Assembly (NCBI GenBank): GCA_965153355.1
Contig: OZ231127.1
Location: 19,778,001 to 19,842,000, forward strand
Direction: 5' to 3'
Source: Flaccisagitta enflata
Lineage: Eukaryota; Chaetognatha; Sagittoidea; Aphragmophora
DNA length: 64,000 nt
Within the stretch, counting starts at the first letter, position 1. Each line of letters opens with the position of its first letter. The notes beneath the pieces are model-generated. The model was not told the DNA's origin, did not search any database, and saw only the letters and a program-made list of their open reading frames with translations. The translations under genes and the position numbers were made by a program. Positions 1-12,112 of this stretch are shown piece by piece.

Positions 1-1433
1 GGAGACTGCTGTACGGCACTCTCCAGCCAAATCTCTACCTATATCTCCACCCTGAGGCAGATGGCGTAGAACGACCTCCCTCCAAGTACCGACCGGCGGT
101 TTGCGCAGCTCGCTCCCCCACCTATCACGACTTGGGGCTTTCTGCCACAATCACGACTTTAGGTAATGTTGTTGAAAGCCCCCATTTACTATTTGCCTCA
201 ATTCTTGAATTTAAGGTGGATCACCTTTTTTGGGCAGCGGCCTCGAAGGGGTCAATGACCTATGCTCTCACACAAATATTGTTCCACTTTTCATATGGAG
301 ACTTTTCTCCTTCTCCTTTTCCTTCTACATACCCCCCCCCTCCAATCCCAGCCTCGAGGCCCAAATCCTAGCCTCAGGGCCCAAATTCTAGCCTGGAGGC
401 TCAGATTCCAGCCTTGAGGCTAAAATCTCAGCCTTGAGGCCCAATCAAAGCCCACAGGCTAAAATTTGGGCCTTGAGGCTAGGATTTGGGTCTCGAGGCT
501 AGGATTTGGGCCCTGAGGCTGGGATTTGGGTCAAAAGACTGGAATTTGGGCCTCAAGACTGGGATTGGAGGGGGGGACGGAGGAGAAGGAGAAAATACGT
601 GTGAAAGCAAAGGTCATCGACCCTTTTGGGGCCGCTGCTCTGTTTCCCCTTCAACTTCAAGCATAACCTACTTAGGCAGGGCATGGGTAACGCTGACTAT
701 CTTTTGCGATAATTGCGAAATACACATGTTCTCATAACTTAGCCTGGTTCTCACTGACAGATACGGATGAGAAGTTCCAGTGCTTGCTCTCTGCGATCGA
801 GCGTGACGTTACCCCCATACCCGTTAACGTCAAAAAGTGCCAACGAGTGCCGAATATTCCAACAACCCAAGGGTTTGCTGCGGTTGGGATTCTGACGGAA
901 GATGGCGAATGCGACTCTCCTCATGTTTGGATCATTCAACCGGAAGTCATTCAATCAGACCCGTCATTGGTAAGGAATGGTATGGAGGAGGATAACAAGT
1001 GACGCGGGGTCTTATTATCGTTGCGGATGGGTGGGCAGGGGCATCCAACCCCCAACTACACCCCATGCCCCCCTCACCAACTCACTTACCCCCCCCCCAA
1101 AAAAAAAACATCTAAAACGCTCGTTATTCCATTTTTCTACTCATGGGTTATGGACGGACGAGGCCTCTTATAGAGTTGCATGTCCGCAACTAAAACAAGG
1201 CCGGATACACGGACAATACCAGTCGCAGACGGGTGGGCAGGGGCGGAAATACGCGTTTTCGCACTTCCTAACTCGATCATTACCAACGGATGGACGGACA
1301 GACAGACGGACAGATGGACAGACAGACGGATAAAGCCTCTGAGAGTCGCTAGTCCGCGACTAAAAATGAAGCGAAATCTTGAGAGAGGAGGGAGGGAACG
1401 AGAGAGAGAAAGGAAAAAAGTCAACAATGTGAA

Positions 1434-1511
<78 letters not shown>

Positions 1512-2148
1512 GCATGTTGTTCAAAATTGTGTCTGAACCTATCTTTCTTAAAGGTGGAGCATGCAAAGGAAGTTTTCGATCGGTTGCAAGACAAGATGAT
1601 CGTGATGACTGGTCCGGGAATGAGCAACATCAAAATGCTCAACGACTTTCATCGATTCCAGCCACATCAACCAATACTGCTTGAGAAGGTCACGGCCGAA
1701 CTCTCCATCAAAACGAAGAAAGAACATCTCTTTCGATACACATTCGGCGAAGACGAAGTGGTGTGCAATCGGTTCGAGACCACTGTGTGGGAGATCTTCA
1801 GCGACGACGATCATGAAAAGAAGCAGCACTTTGCAGCTTACCTCCATCTTCTCAAAAGATTCATTGCGCGGGCAGATGAAACTCCTGGTTTTCTCGGAAG
1901 GTAATTAGGTCATCTCTGATAAAACATTTTCAGTCGCAGAATGTGACTCCACCTTGCTGTGTTAGTCGGTCAGTCCGTCTGTCATATTTTTAGATTACAA
2001 GCACTACTGCCCCCAGGGGCTGTTCACCCCTGCCCCGGCCACAAGGGCGATATCGTAACCCTGTATTTCTTTCTCATCATTACTTTATAGGATGGTCAGT
2101 CAGTCTGTCGCATGGCTGAAGGAGCATCGTCGACTTGGGCTAAAGTGA
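1..2148 (+). CDS. 3' part of an unidentified four-exon gene
   Basis: I do not recognise this family. Four exons join in frame with GT-AG sites: <1-162, 761-969, 1554-1900 and 2091-2148, with TGA at 2146-2148. The phases fit at each join (phase 1 after 162, phase 0 after 969, phase 2 after 1900), which is the main support for a real gene. About 258 residues are visible and the start lies left of the window. The product is soluble-looking, mixed charged and hydrophobic, with no signal peptide, membrane segment or known motif that I can see; the third exon is rich in Phe, His and acidic residues. Each intron is almost filled by repeats: a foldback element in intron 1, antisense short elements plus (TC)n in intron 2, and one sense short element in intron 3. 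A 72-codon Asp-rich reading frame at 2112-2327 overlaps the last exon in another frame and is an alternative I consider less likely. Confidence 0.55.
225..705. repeat. Foldback element copy 1 (inverted arms, minisatellite core)
   Basis: The left arm near 233-300 (GCGGCCTCGAAGGGGTCAA) is inverted near 595-645 (TCATCGACCCTTTTGGGGCC). Between the arms is a degenerate 20-21 bp repeat of the type CCTTGAGGCCCAAATC that switches strand in the middle. It nearly fills intron 1 of the gene at 1-2148. Relatives lie at 6365-6880, 47225-47830 and 58616-60800. Confidence 0.75.
1000..1366 (-). mobile_element. Two short (GTCC)n-core elements, antisense in intron 2
   Basis: Read on the minus strand, each copy has the 5' guanine/cytosine-rich palindrome (AGTCGCGGACTAGCGACT near 1345-1365), a (GTCC/GTCT)n core and the GCCC(C)TGCCCACCC block. 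One copy ends in the GTGTATCCGGCCTTGTTT type of 3' end (near 1195), the other in the GATAATAAGACCCCGCGTC type (near 1000). Confidence 0.75.
1436..1508. repeat. (TC)n microsatellite
   Basis: Pure dinucleotide run of about 72 bases inside intron 2, followed after 45 bases by the acceptor of exon 3. Confidence 0.95.
1925..2072 (+). mobile_element. Short (GTCC)n-core element that makes up intron 3
   Basis: The 190-base intron 1901-2090 contains TTTTCAGTCGCAG at 1930, GTCGGTCAGTCCGTCTGTC at 1965-1984, a CCCCTGCCC block near 2026 and GCGATATCGTAACCCTGTAT near 2047-2066. These blocks occur in the same order as in other copies. The 5' palindrome is degraded. Only about 25 bases at each intron end lie outside the element. 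Confidence 0.6.
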
Positions 2149-2989
2149 TATTTGCAACTGATGTAGACGACGACGATGAAGGCAGTGATGATGACGATGA
2201 CGACGACGATGACAACGATGACATTTGGGGGAATATGCGACACTTGAAGGAAAAGAATGGGATTGAGAAGGAAGAGATTATCGGAGGAGTGTGGCGTTCA
2301 AGATTGGGAAAGAAAACGCAGGAGTAAGAGAGATCTTGGTTAAGTCATTCGCTTCATTTACGGAACTGAATCAGTGTCATCCTTTACAAACTACCTACTT
2401 CTTTGTGTTCACGTGAGCTGGCGAAAAGGGCTTAAGTAAGATAGTGGGGATACCTGAGCTGCGATGAAGTGGAACTTATCAACTCGTCCATCGCTCGATA
2501 TACTATTGGTGATATTTCAAGTCTATGAAAGTGATGTCCTATACAGTACTTCTTTTACATGTTTGCACTACCTTGAAACATTTCGATGAGATCTTTCCAT
2601 TTGACTTTGCAAACGCCTTTTCTAAATTGCTAATCTTTTTCTTTCATTGTCATTGGACCTTTGTAGACACTGTCCAAATCTTGTTGAATGCATGACGTTG
2701 TCTCTGTCGGCATCTCAGATGTGCCGAATATTTGATACAGAGGGAATACCCATTTAGCGTGTGGCCCAAAGTGACTACCCCTTTGAGATTACTTTGTGAT
2801 ATTTCACCCTAAGTTTACTTAAAAATCATTTTATTAAACTCTTTGCAAAACTTGTCATCGCTCTTCTGACATTCTTTTTTTCATGTAGAGACTTGCCCAA
2901 ATAATCAACAATGTGACTATTCAAACAAGCCCTGATAAATGTTCATCCAAAACCAATCTACTTGACATAACTTTGTTCCAAAATTCAAA
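2149..2989. other. Intergenic stretch without a recognised feature
   Basis: This is ordinary AT-rich sequence between two plus-strand genes. It should hold the 3' UTR of the first gene and the promoter of the second. I see no clear TATA box or repeat. Confidence 0.5.
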
Positions 2990-5900
2990 ATGAGTGAGAC
3001 TAATCTTTCAACAAGCCAAAAATTTTTAAACCTTAAGTCTTTGCTGGATAGTAACCCTGCGTCACGTGGAAAACTGTTTTCTCATTCTGACTTTGTCAAG
3101 GATGTGGCCTGTAAGTGTGGCTGGGCGTTATCCTTCAAAAATATTCAGCCGAGCAAACTTTTATATCTAACAAAACGTCATTACGAACGCCGCGAAAATG
3201 TCAACAAATCCAAGTCGTCGGCTTCAAAATTTCGTAGTCAAGATGAGAAGCACATTCTTTGGGGTTTCTACTTAGAGAATGATGCTATGGTTGCTCTTCC
3301 TTCCCAGCCATCTGTGCTTACGTTTCTTGGCCAACCTACCCCCCCTTCTGCCACCAATACACCCACTGTAGCTGTGTCGGATTCATCCTCGCTCTTTCAG
3401 AGCTCATACCGTGACTGTGTCAAAAAGACTACATACCAAAATAAAACCATAACTGACACTGCCAACAACTGCGTCGAGCAGACTCTCCGCCACGATGAAA
3501 CAGTTGAAAGCATTGCGAACCACTGTACTGAAATGACTTCCAGCCGCAATGAAACCTTTGACCAAACACAACAAAATGTTTATGATACAATTACTGAAAA
3601 GGAAGACCAGTTTGATCGCGCATATTCCCAGGGTGCCCAGGAGGCAACAGAATGTGTTAAGGAAGGTCATGTTGGATTTGGGAAAGAAGTTGAAAGAAAT
3701 GCTGCTTCCGCAGTCTCTGAAATAACGTCACAAAATGATGCAGTGGATAATTGCGTGGAGGAAGCGGAAAAAGAAGAAAGATCCAAACTGTCGGCAGCAA
3801 TAGACCAGATGACAAAAGAATTTGATTCTATTGAATCCGTTCCTCAGTGGCTGATGAATCTGAAGTGGGCCTATGAACGAAACAAAATAAATCCCCTCCA
3901 AATTTCAATTCTTGAAACTATAGCTATGTCTTGTTGTTCACAAGCGAGAACTTACTCAGATGTCACCAAAACCTTGAGCAAATTCATAAGCTTGTCATGC
4001 TCGAAGTCTGACTATGAGCTATTACGATGTGCGTTCGCAGGACCCTCAATCAGAACTTTACGCAAAGACAAAATTGATATTTTGCAAGATAGTTGTGTTA
4101 CAACAAGAAATTTTAATCAAGCACACTCCGCATTAACAAAGGTTAGTAAAATCTATGCAGGGCTGCCTTAATTGATTTTTGTCCGCGACGGAATATCATT
4201 CCGACGCGGACTATAATTCAAGGCGGGTGGGTGTCGTTGTCGTTGTTGTCGTTGTTACGGATTTTGAAAAATGGATAACTTTTTTATGCTTCGACCGATT
4301 TTGTTTATATTTGGTGGGAAGTTGTACTAGGGTAAGGCGCTTTACATCCTATCCGATTTTTGTGATCCGACCAACCCAACCGGCCCAACCAGCCTACCAG
4401 CCTAAAAGTGAAAAACGTGCATAACTTTGGCATTTTTCTACCGATTTGGTTGAAATTTGGTATGGAGCCTTTAAATGGAAGGACTAAACATATGTATGTG
4501 ATTTATATGCATTTGAGCTTGCTAACCATCCAAACCAACCTACCACCCAACCAGCCTACCGACCAAAAAGTGAAAAACTTGCATAACTTTGTCATTTTTC
4601 AACTAATTTGGTTGAAACTTGGTATGGAGTCTCTAAATAAAAGAACTCAACATATGCACACTATTTATCCTGTCAAACCAGCTTACCACCCAACCAGCCT
4701 ACCAGCCTAAAAGTAAAAAATGTGCATAACTTTGGTGTTTTTCAACCAATTTGGTTGAAATTTGGTATGGAGTCTCTAAATGGAAGGACTCAACACATGT
4801 ATGTGATATATTTATGTTTGAGCATGCTAACCGGCCAAACCAACCTACCGCCCAACCAGCTTACCGGTCTAAAAGTGAAAAACTTGCATAAATTGGACAT
4901 TTTTCAACCAATTTGGTTGAAACTTGGTATGGAGTCTCTAAATGGAAGAACTCAACATATGCACACTATTTATCCAAACCAGCCTACCACCCAACCACCC
5001 TACTAGCTTAAAAGTGAAAAACGTGCATAACTTTGCCATTTTTAAACGGATTTGCATGAAACTTTGTATGGAGGCTCTAAATGTAAAGATTTTTAGTTTC
5101 AGTGAACTTACAGATTTAGCGATCTTTTGGTCATAGCGATCTTATGGAATTGGTGATCTTTAACACCCTTCCGTCGCGGACCCAGATACTGTTCAGATTT
5201 TTTAATTGCGGACACGCAACCTTACAAGAGGCTTTGTCAATCCGTCCATCCATCTGTCCATCCATCTTTGACGCACAAGTTTAAAAGAGTAAAAACAAGC
5301 ATCTTTGATCCTTTTTGGGTGTGTGAGTTAGTGCAGGTTGGGTGTGGTGTGAAGATTGGGGCTAGATGCCCCTGCCCACCCATCTGCAACAATATTGTGA
5401 TCGCGCGTGACTTGTTACCGCTCTTTTTGAAAGTGCAAAATTACTTACAATGAAATATTTCACAATTTCTAGGTTGGCGGTGATGCAACTGCCCCTGTTG
5501 CAGTTGCTACTGATGAAACTGTTGCGTTACAAGGAATGGGCTGGGACACAAGAAGCACTCAAATGACTGGTCTAAGGACTGGTTCCCCTCATGGGCCACT
5601 CAACACTGTCGACGATGTAGTCAACATAATCGATGCTCAAGGAGATTTAAATAAGTTACCAAACAGTGTCCTGGCTGCCGGAATTGTATCAACTGGTCAG
5701 AGACTGAATTTGTTTCCAGTTTCTCTGGAGCCGAGTCCTTTGGGAAAGGGTGTGCCACACACATATTATAAAAAGTACATCCAAGACTTCTTAATGGCAG
5801 CTTATGATCAAGAAGAGAGACGCTCAATTGTTGCTTGGATGGGAGATAATGAAAGTCGATTCAGCTCCAACATTATGAATATTGCTCTGAAAGAGAATTT

Positions 5901-8900
5901 GCCTGAAGATGAAGCATTGAGCATAAATCACCCAGCATCAAGGTTTGTTGCCCCGATAGTGGTGATAGATTACCCACCTCTTGTCCTTCTGATCGATGCT
6001 GAGCACATATGTAAAGCTTGGCGTGGTCAAATTTTCGTGGTGAAAATCTTTGGTCGATTCCTGATTCTATTTTGCTGGCTGGATGAGATTCGATTGGATA
6101 TCCGCTTTGGATACTCAGACCATGGTCTTGGCCGGATGGACACCAATGTTATGGTGAGTATAACTGATGTGATTTTCTCTTGATTGGCTCTACATAGATA
6201 AATAGAGCAGAAGTGGCAGCATTTGGGCCGGGGCAGTACTTCAATACTACAATATTTCAGTGCAACTGTATTTCAATCTTATGTACCTTTCAATGATCTT
6301 AAACCCCATGGAAAAGTTAAAAATAATGGTATTTAAAAAAGTCGCCAAAGCGTTAGATGGTCAGCGGTACCCGTGCCCTGCTTAAGTAGGTTGTGGTTGA
6401 ACTTGAGGGGGAGCAGGGCAGTGGCCCCGAAAGGATCGACGACTTATGCTTTCACACATATGGGGAATTTTCTCCTTCTCCTCCTCCTCCTCCGCACCTC
6501 CCCTACCCCCAGCCTCCAGGCCCATTTAACAGCCTTGAGGCATATATCCCAGCCTCGAGGCCCAAATCCCAGTCTTGAGGCCCAAATCTTTAGAGAGTGG
6601 GATCTGGGCCTTGGGATTGGGATTTGGGCCTTGAGGGTGGAATTTGGGCCTCGATGTTGGGATATGGGCCTCGAGGCTGGGATATGGGCCTTGAGGCTGG
6701 GATATGGGCCTCCAGGCTGAAAAATGGGCCTCCAGGCTGAAAAATGGGCCTCCAGGCTGGGGGGAGGGGGGGTATGGAGAAGAAGAAGAAGGAAGAGAAG
6801 GAGGAGGAGAAAATTCCCCATATGTGTGAAAGCATAGGTCATCGACCCCTTTAGGGCCGCTGCCTAAAAGGGTATAGATGGACAGACAGATGGACCTCCA
6901 TAGCAAGATATACTCTGTACATTCCTGTGTCTGCGATTCAAAGGATTCTAGTGTTTCACTTTTGGTTGTTTGTGCATTTGAAGAATGGAAATAATTGTAC
7001 ATGTTATGGGCAGTGATTTAGAATACTACTTTTAATCCACAAGGTATCTCTCCAATTTTTAGTCGCAGACAAGCAACTCTATAAGAGGCTTTGTCCATCT
7101 GTCTGTCCGTTAATCTGTTGGTCAATGTAAGCATTAGTCGAAAAGTGAAGAAACCAAGGGGTTGGATGCCCCTGCCCACCCATCCGCGATGATATTGTAA
7201 CCACATGTTTCTGGTTCTTTTAGGATCGGCAGAAGGTAGATCCCGCCATGAAGGTTTTGGAAGAGAAAGTAAGAGATTGCCTGAAGAGAATGGATGAATT
7301 TGAAAATTCCACCCAGCGAACGGGGCTCATGTATTTGAGAGTGGGAGCGATGGTGAAAGACGCCCTTCTAAGTCGTACAATGAGCTTTTTGGATCGAGTT
7401 TATAATCTTTGGTATGCCCATACGTATTTGCAGCGTTGGAAAGAATGGTGGATGGATAAAAGAAATCCCAACACAGACATTAAGAGGTCTAATGCAATAC
7501 CTTCTCAGCAATTGATGAATGCCATAGAAATAAACGCAAACGGCGTTGCGCTGCTTATCATTTTGATGGCGGAGTATTTTCCACAGCATCCATTGCTCAT
7601 TGACCAAATGAACACTTCCAAATTAGAGCATTTTTTTGGTCGATTGAAAGCTTTGATGAGTGGGTGTTTATTTACTAGCACTCCTGGGGAATTGTTATGG
7701 AAAGCCAGGAAAGCTGTTGATAAGGATGTGTGCGAAGCCGAGTTGAGGAGCATCCTAAGACAAGATACATCTGCAGCGCAAGAGTACCCAGAAAATGTCT
7801 ACCCAGCTACCATTCCAAATCTCCGAGATCAGATAAACAGCACAATTGATAGAGCTATTGCTGATTGCTCAAACGCTGTGGAGCCCATCCTCTCATATCC
7901 CACCTCTCAAGATTCAGAACATTCCATGGAGGATGCTAGTGCGGAAAGGGCGATGGATGAGGAGGAGGAGGAAGTGGATTATAGAGAGAGAGCTCCTATT
8001 GAAACTGTAAGTGACAAAGTTGTTGATAACGAGGATGGATCAGATGAGGATGGATCAGATGAGGATGGAACAAATGTAAGTGACAACAAACTGAAAAAAT
8101 AATTGAGCTTATCTACTGCGCATTTATGGCCAATATAGAAAATACTAAAAATCTTTCATAGGACAGTAGGTAGTATATGGGACTATTGGGTGCACCCTAA
8201 TAGTGCTTAACTGTACATCAGTTGACAGGTCAATTTCATTCTTATGTCTGGATACATAGCTACCCTGATTGCATGTGGGTAGGCAGGGGCGGTGATAAGG
8301 GCTAATGAGGGCATGTAGTGCAGACTAAGCTGTGATATACACAGCTAAACCAATTAAGATGTACTGACCCACCAACATAGTGGGTGAGAAACAAGGTTAA
8401 GAGAGGAATAGAGCAATTGATCAACAATGTGAAGAATTACTATACCACCTCCCTAACTCAATACTACCTCCCTAGCTATCCCTTAACTTGTAGCAAAAAC
8501 TGTTTGATTCTGAATATTTTACCTCTTCAGGAAGCTGATTACAATGGAGATCTCAATCAGCCCTCTGTGCATACAGTTCTTGGTCGCGATGGAAAACGAT
8601 ACAGCATTGCCTCTATAATAAGTGACCGAACGGGTCATTTGCGCTGTCAAAGAATCCACGGTCGTACTGCGGCGTCTGTTACACAGCTTTGTTTTGGGAA
8701 CATTGGTTTAGACCCCAGAGGGCTTCTTGATCCTGGCGATGAGGACATCGTTATTCGCAGAAAGGAGTTCATCTTTTATCCAAAATTGTTGCAGAACTCA
8801 AAATGCTTGTTGGTGGGACAAATTTTGTGCTTCATTCACAGTTATATGGCCAAGGGGGCATCTTACTCTCAACAATTGTTCAAGGCAAAAAGTGTCGATG

Positions 8901-9421
8901 ATGAAGCCTGGATGGAAGTCTTTTTAGTGAGTGCCAATGGCGTCCTCTCTCCCGCGCCATTTTCTCATCAAAAAGTTGCAGTTAAGCTCGTCAATACCTT
9001 GGAGAATAAAGCAGATGTTCGTCAGGGCAGAATTGATCACTTTAATTCAACAAACTTCAAAGAATTGACGGGACAACTTTGGGCACCCCTAGAGAAGTTA
9101 AACAAGGAGGTTGAACAGCAACAAGAGCTTGAGAAGGAACAGCGATTGAAAGAGTTCACATATCCAGTGGATAAGATGGATACAAATGAGCTATGGTTGG
9201 AATGCAGGGCTCGACTGAATATTGAAGACAATTCTGAACTCTTCGACGTCATCAAACGGCTAGAGAACCAATTAACCTTGTCTTTTGGTCTCAATGAAAA
9301 CACCAATATTTCTAAAACTCGGCTTAAAGGAGTTCTGAGGCTTTTGCGACGGAATAAAGTGATGCTGTCTCAAGAAGAAACCGAGGAAATGGAGACGCAA
9401 GAAACTCCCCCTCCATCTTGA
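2990..9421 (+). CDS. Four-exon transposase-like gene (about 1190 residues)
   Basis: The exons are 2990-4141, 5473-6153, 7224-8075 and 8531-9421. All junctions are phase 0 with GT-AG sites, and the frame is open through to TGA, giving about 1191 residues. Exon 1 encodes a hydrophilic region with many Asn, Gln and Glu. Exon 2 has DAEHICKAWRGQIF near residue 559, which resembles the D-x-x-H-x-x-K-x-x-R motif of RNase-H-fold transposases such as the P-element group. Exon 3 has NTSKLEHFFGRLK near residue 745, similar to the E-x-F-F/F-x-R-x-x region late in such transposases, and ends in DEDGSDEDG acidic repeats. Exon 4 is a charged, partly coiled-coil C-terminus. I see no terminal inverted repeats around the whole gene, so it may be a domesticated transposase or a host gene. 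The transposase reading is inference. The ATG at 2990 is the first in frame. Confidence 0.55.
4183..5180. mobile_element. Inverted-repeat element with tandem 304-bp units in intron 1
   Basis: GTCCGCGACGGAA at 4183 is inverted as TTCCGTCGCGGAC near 5169-5181. Between them, from about 4380 to 5090, a block with AACTTGCATAACTTTG and TTTGGTTGAAACTTGGTATG recurs at about 4409, 4571, 4713, 4875 and 5017. The spacings of 162 and 142 alternate, so the unit is a dimer of about 304 bp. It lies wholly inside intron 1 of the transposase-like gene. Confidence 0.65.
5200..5412 (+). mobile_element. Short (GTCC)n-core element, sense, near acceptor 5473
   Basis: It starts with ATTGCGGACACGCAACCTTA, has a CCGTCCATCCATCTGTCC core, GATGCCCCTGCCCACCC near 5368, and ends in the GCAACAATATTGTGATCGCG type of 3' end. 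It ends about 60 bases before the exon 2 acceptor. Confidence 0.75.
6365..6880. repeat. Foldback element copy 2
   Basis: The left arm (CCCGAAAGGATCGACGACTTATG, with CTTTCACACATATGGGG, near 6428-6470) is inverted near 6810-6860. The core is a GGGCCTCGAGGCTGGGATAT repeat of about 20 bp that changes strand near 6590. It is in intron 2 of the transposase-like gene. Confidence 0.8.
7060..7212 (+). mobile_element. Short (GTCC)n-core element abutting acceptor 7224
   Basis: TTTTTAGTCGCAGACAAGCA opens it, followed by CTATAAGAGGCTTTGTCC, a short GTCC core, GATGCCCCTGCCCACCC and CGCGATGATATTGTAACCAC. The element end supplies the T-rich tract. The exon begins about 12 bases after its recognisable end. 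Confidence 0.8.
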
Positions 9422-10092
9422 GATGCTGGGACGGCTGCTATGTAACAATCAAGAGACCAAAGGTATCATCATGTTAGTTAATGAGGCACTGCTTTCTAAC
9501 AGAGGATTCGTGACAAGAATGATATCACTCTGGGTTTTTCTGCATTTTTATGTAGGTCATAGGCATAAAAATAAAAAACTATCCAGTTGAAAATCTTCCC
9601 TAGAGCGCATTTTGAAAAAAAAATCAAAAATTCATAATTTTTAGCTTCATCATACATGGCTAACTTTGCAGGTTGGTCTGACTAAGGTTGGATCCGTAAT
9701 TAGGCGGTCACGTGACATGAAAAATTTTCACATTTCCGAACCGCCCGAAACTGAGCCTAAACCTTTCTACTAACCACTCGAAGTCATTCCAAAAGAAAAT
9801 AGCGCTTAATGAAGCCCAGGTCGCGGCCAATTGGTAGATTTCACTAGATTATGCAAATCAGGAAAATCAGAGTGCGCGGCGCGCGGACGCAAGAGGAAGG
9901 ATTTTAAACTTCGCAGGAGGGCCTTTTGTTTTTGGTTGTTAGAGACTAATTACCTTTGGCGTAGATGTTGCATAAGCGACACAGACTGCAACAAGTAAAC
10001 GTGAAACTCTTTAGCAGACATGAACTGGCTACACAGAAAAAGTGTTATTGTCGCAATGATATGACGCCCCGCCTTGTGCGTCTTACGTGTAC

Positions 10093-10166
<74 letters not shown>
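10093..10166. repeat. (TC)n microsatellite
   Basis: Pure TC run of about 72 bases inside the 2.45-kb inverted-repeat element. Confidence 0.95.
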
Positions 10167-10167
<1 letters not shown>

Positions 10168-11805
10168 GTATCCATTTTAACATTGTGAAATTACATATCA
10201 GCTCTAAACTAAATCGAATTAAGAGAGTCCTAATGATTCCACTAAGTATGTAGTTTGGGCCAATTTTGCCCGTTCTCAGCCAGTTTGTATGGTCTACACG
10301 ACTGAAAACCTCAGAAATCCTAAGCATGTATCAAGTTTTATCGTTCTGTGACTATATTCCATATTTCAACCAAATAATATAAAAATCGCCTAAGTCATTC
10401 TAAGATTTTCCAGTTTTGGTCCTATTCTGACCTGTTTTTGGCCAGTTAGGTCCGTGAAAATGGCTAGTTTTTAAGGAAATCCTCTTTATGTATAAGATTT
10501 GACCTCAATGAGCCTTCAAACCAAGTTTAAATCCTATTGGATAGATATTGCCCTGGTCATTACTCTTTTTTTCCATGTTTCGGCCAAATTTGACCAGTTT
10601 TTGGCCAGTTTTAGGCCAGTTTTGCCAGTATTTTTGAACAGAGCCTCGTTTAGGTATATTAGCTATTGCCTTCATGGGTCTCCATACCGAATTTCATCAA
10701 TATCGGACAATAACTGTCGGATTTATCCCATTTTTTCCATTTTCGCGTTTGTCTTAAATTATCTTAAAATCCGATACCCGTTTGCGAAGCTTCTATCGAG
10801 GAACCGAGGTCAATTCTCTCCATGATTTCTTTTTTGCAGTGCTGGAAAATTGTCAATATAGGCAAACACTGACCAGATACTGCACCGAATGCTAAATGGA
10901 AGAACCGTACATGGCATCGTCTCTTGGGACAAAATGGGACAAATTGTCTTAAATTTTCTTAAAATAGGAGTGGCACGCCAACAGACAAGTAGCAATTCCC
11001 ACAAAGGCTTTGTTAAAAATGACTATGATCCTTTCTAGATCAAGCCCACTACTTTCGGTCAGAAAAAGAAAATATCCTTAATCGCACATTTATGTACCAA
11101 GAAGAAAAAAAGAAAAAACGCCAATATTTTATCAACAATAGCGGTTTTTAAGTAATTTACCCTGGAAATGTCGGTAAGATTTTTTCATGTTAGAAAAAAG
11201 ATATTGATGTGATTTTTTTTTTATTCTTCAACAACAAACCTATAAGTATAGTTAGAAATCGTCGCATGATGCAACATCTTGCTGAGGTAGCATATAAAAA
11301 AAATAATAAATGGGTTACACATTTTTACACATATTTTTTGCAGTATTTAAGAGCTATTTAGGGTCTAAATTGTGTCTAAGTCGCAACTTTAGCAACTGGA
11401 ATCAGTGCAGTTACTCATATTTCATCTATAACAAAGATCTAAGTCACCCAAAATAGCTGTGATGTGAATATCACTACTTAGAATGACAAAAAAAGCATGA
11501 AAACTGGCTACTACCCCTAAAAAAGAATTTAACCCTAATTCTTTGACAGCATATTCTCAATCCTGATCTAATTCCCTTTCATTTGATAGGTCGCACTATA
11601 TGGTTTTAAAAAGAAATAACATTTTCATTTTTTAAGCCACCATTACAAAAATTGCAGCGGTGGCCTAAAATATGTTAAAAAAAGAGTCAGACCAAATTGA
11701 AAAATTCTTTTAAAAAATTATGGATTTTTGATTTTTTTTTCAAAATGCGCTCTAGGGATGATTTTCCACTAGATAGTTCTTGATTTGTAAGCCTATGACT
11801 ACACA

Positions 11806-11964
11806 ACAAGGCCGGATACACGGCCATCATTTGCGGACGGGTGGGCAGGGGCGGATATGCGTGTTTTCCCACTTTTCAACTTGATGGTTACGGACCAACG
11901 GACAGACGGACGGATGGACGGACGGACAAAGCCTCTTATAGAGTTGCGTGTCCGCAACTAAAAA
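11806..11964 (-). mobile_element. Short (GTCC)n-core element inserted in an older element
   Basis: On the minus strand it runs from TAGTTGCGGACACGCAACTC through (GTCC)n and GCCCCTGCCCACCCGTCC to GTGTATCCGGCCTTGTTG. It splits the right terminal repeat of the 9530-11985 element. Confidence 0.85.
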
Positions 11965-12112
11965 TGCAGAAAAACCCACTTTGCTGAGTTTAAACTCGGT
12001 TCATGAATTATGGCGAAGTTGATCAGCATCTTGTTCAAGAGCATGCATTTTGATTAAGACCTGATTCCTGGGGTGATTAGTACTGTGCATTGAATTGGAA
12101 GATGCGCGACTC

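Larger units (their letters stand above)
9530..11985. mobile_element. 2.45-kb element with long terminal inverted repeats
   Basis: Left end 9530-9660 (GGGTTTTTCTGCATTTTTA, then GTCATAGGC, then CCCTAGAGCGCATTTTG) recurs inverted at 11685-11985. The right arm is split by a short element at 11806-11964, so that insertion is younger. The interior has no long reading frame apart from microsatellite-derived ones, so the element looks non-autonomous. Confidence 0.75.

Noticed and set aside
2112-2327. 71-residue Asp-rich protein
   Set aside because: It overlaps exon 4 of the left-edge gene in another frame. Splice phase favours the short exon ending at 2148. I keep it only as an alternative.
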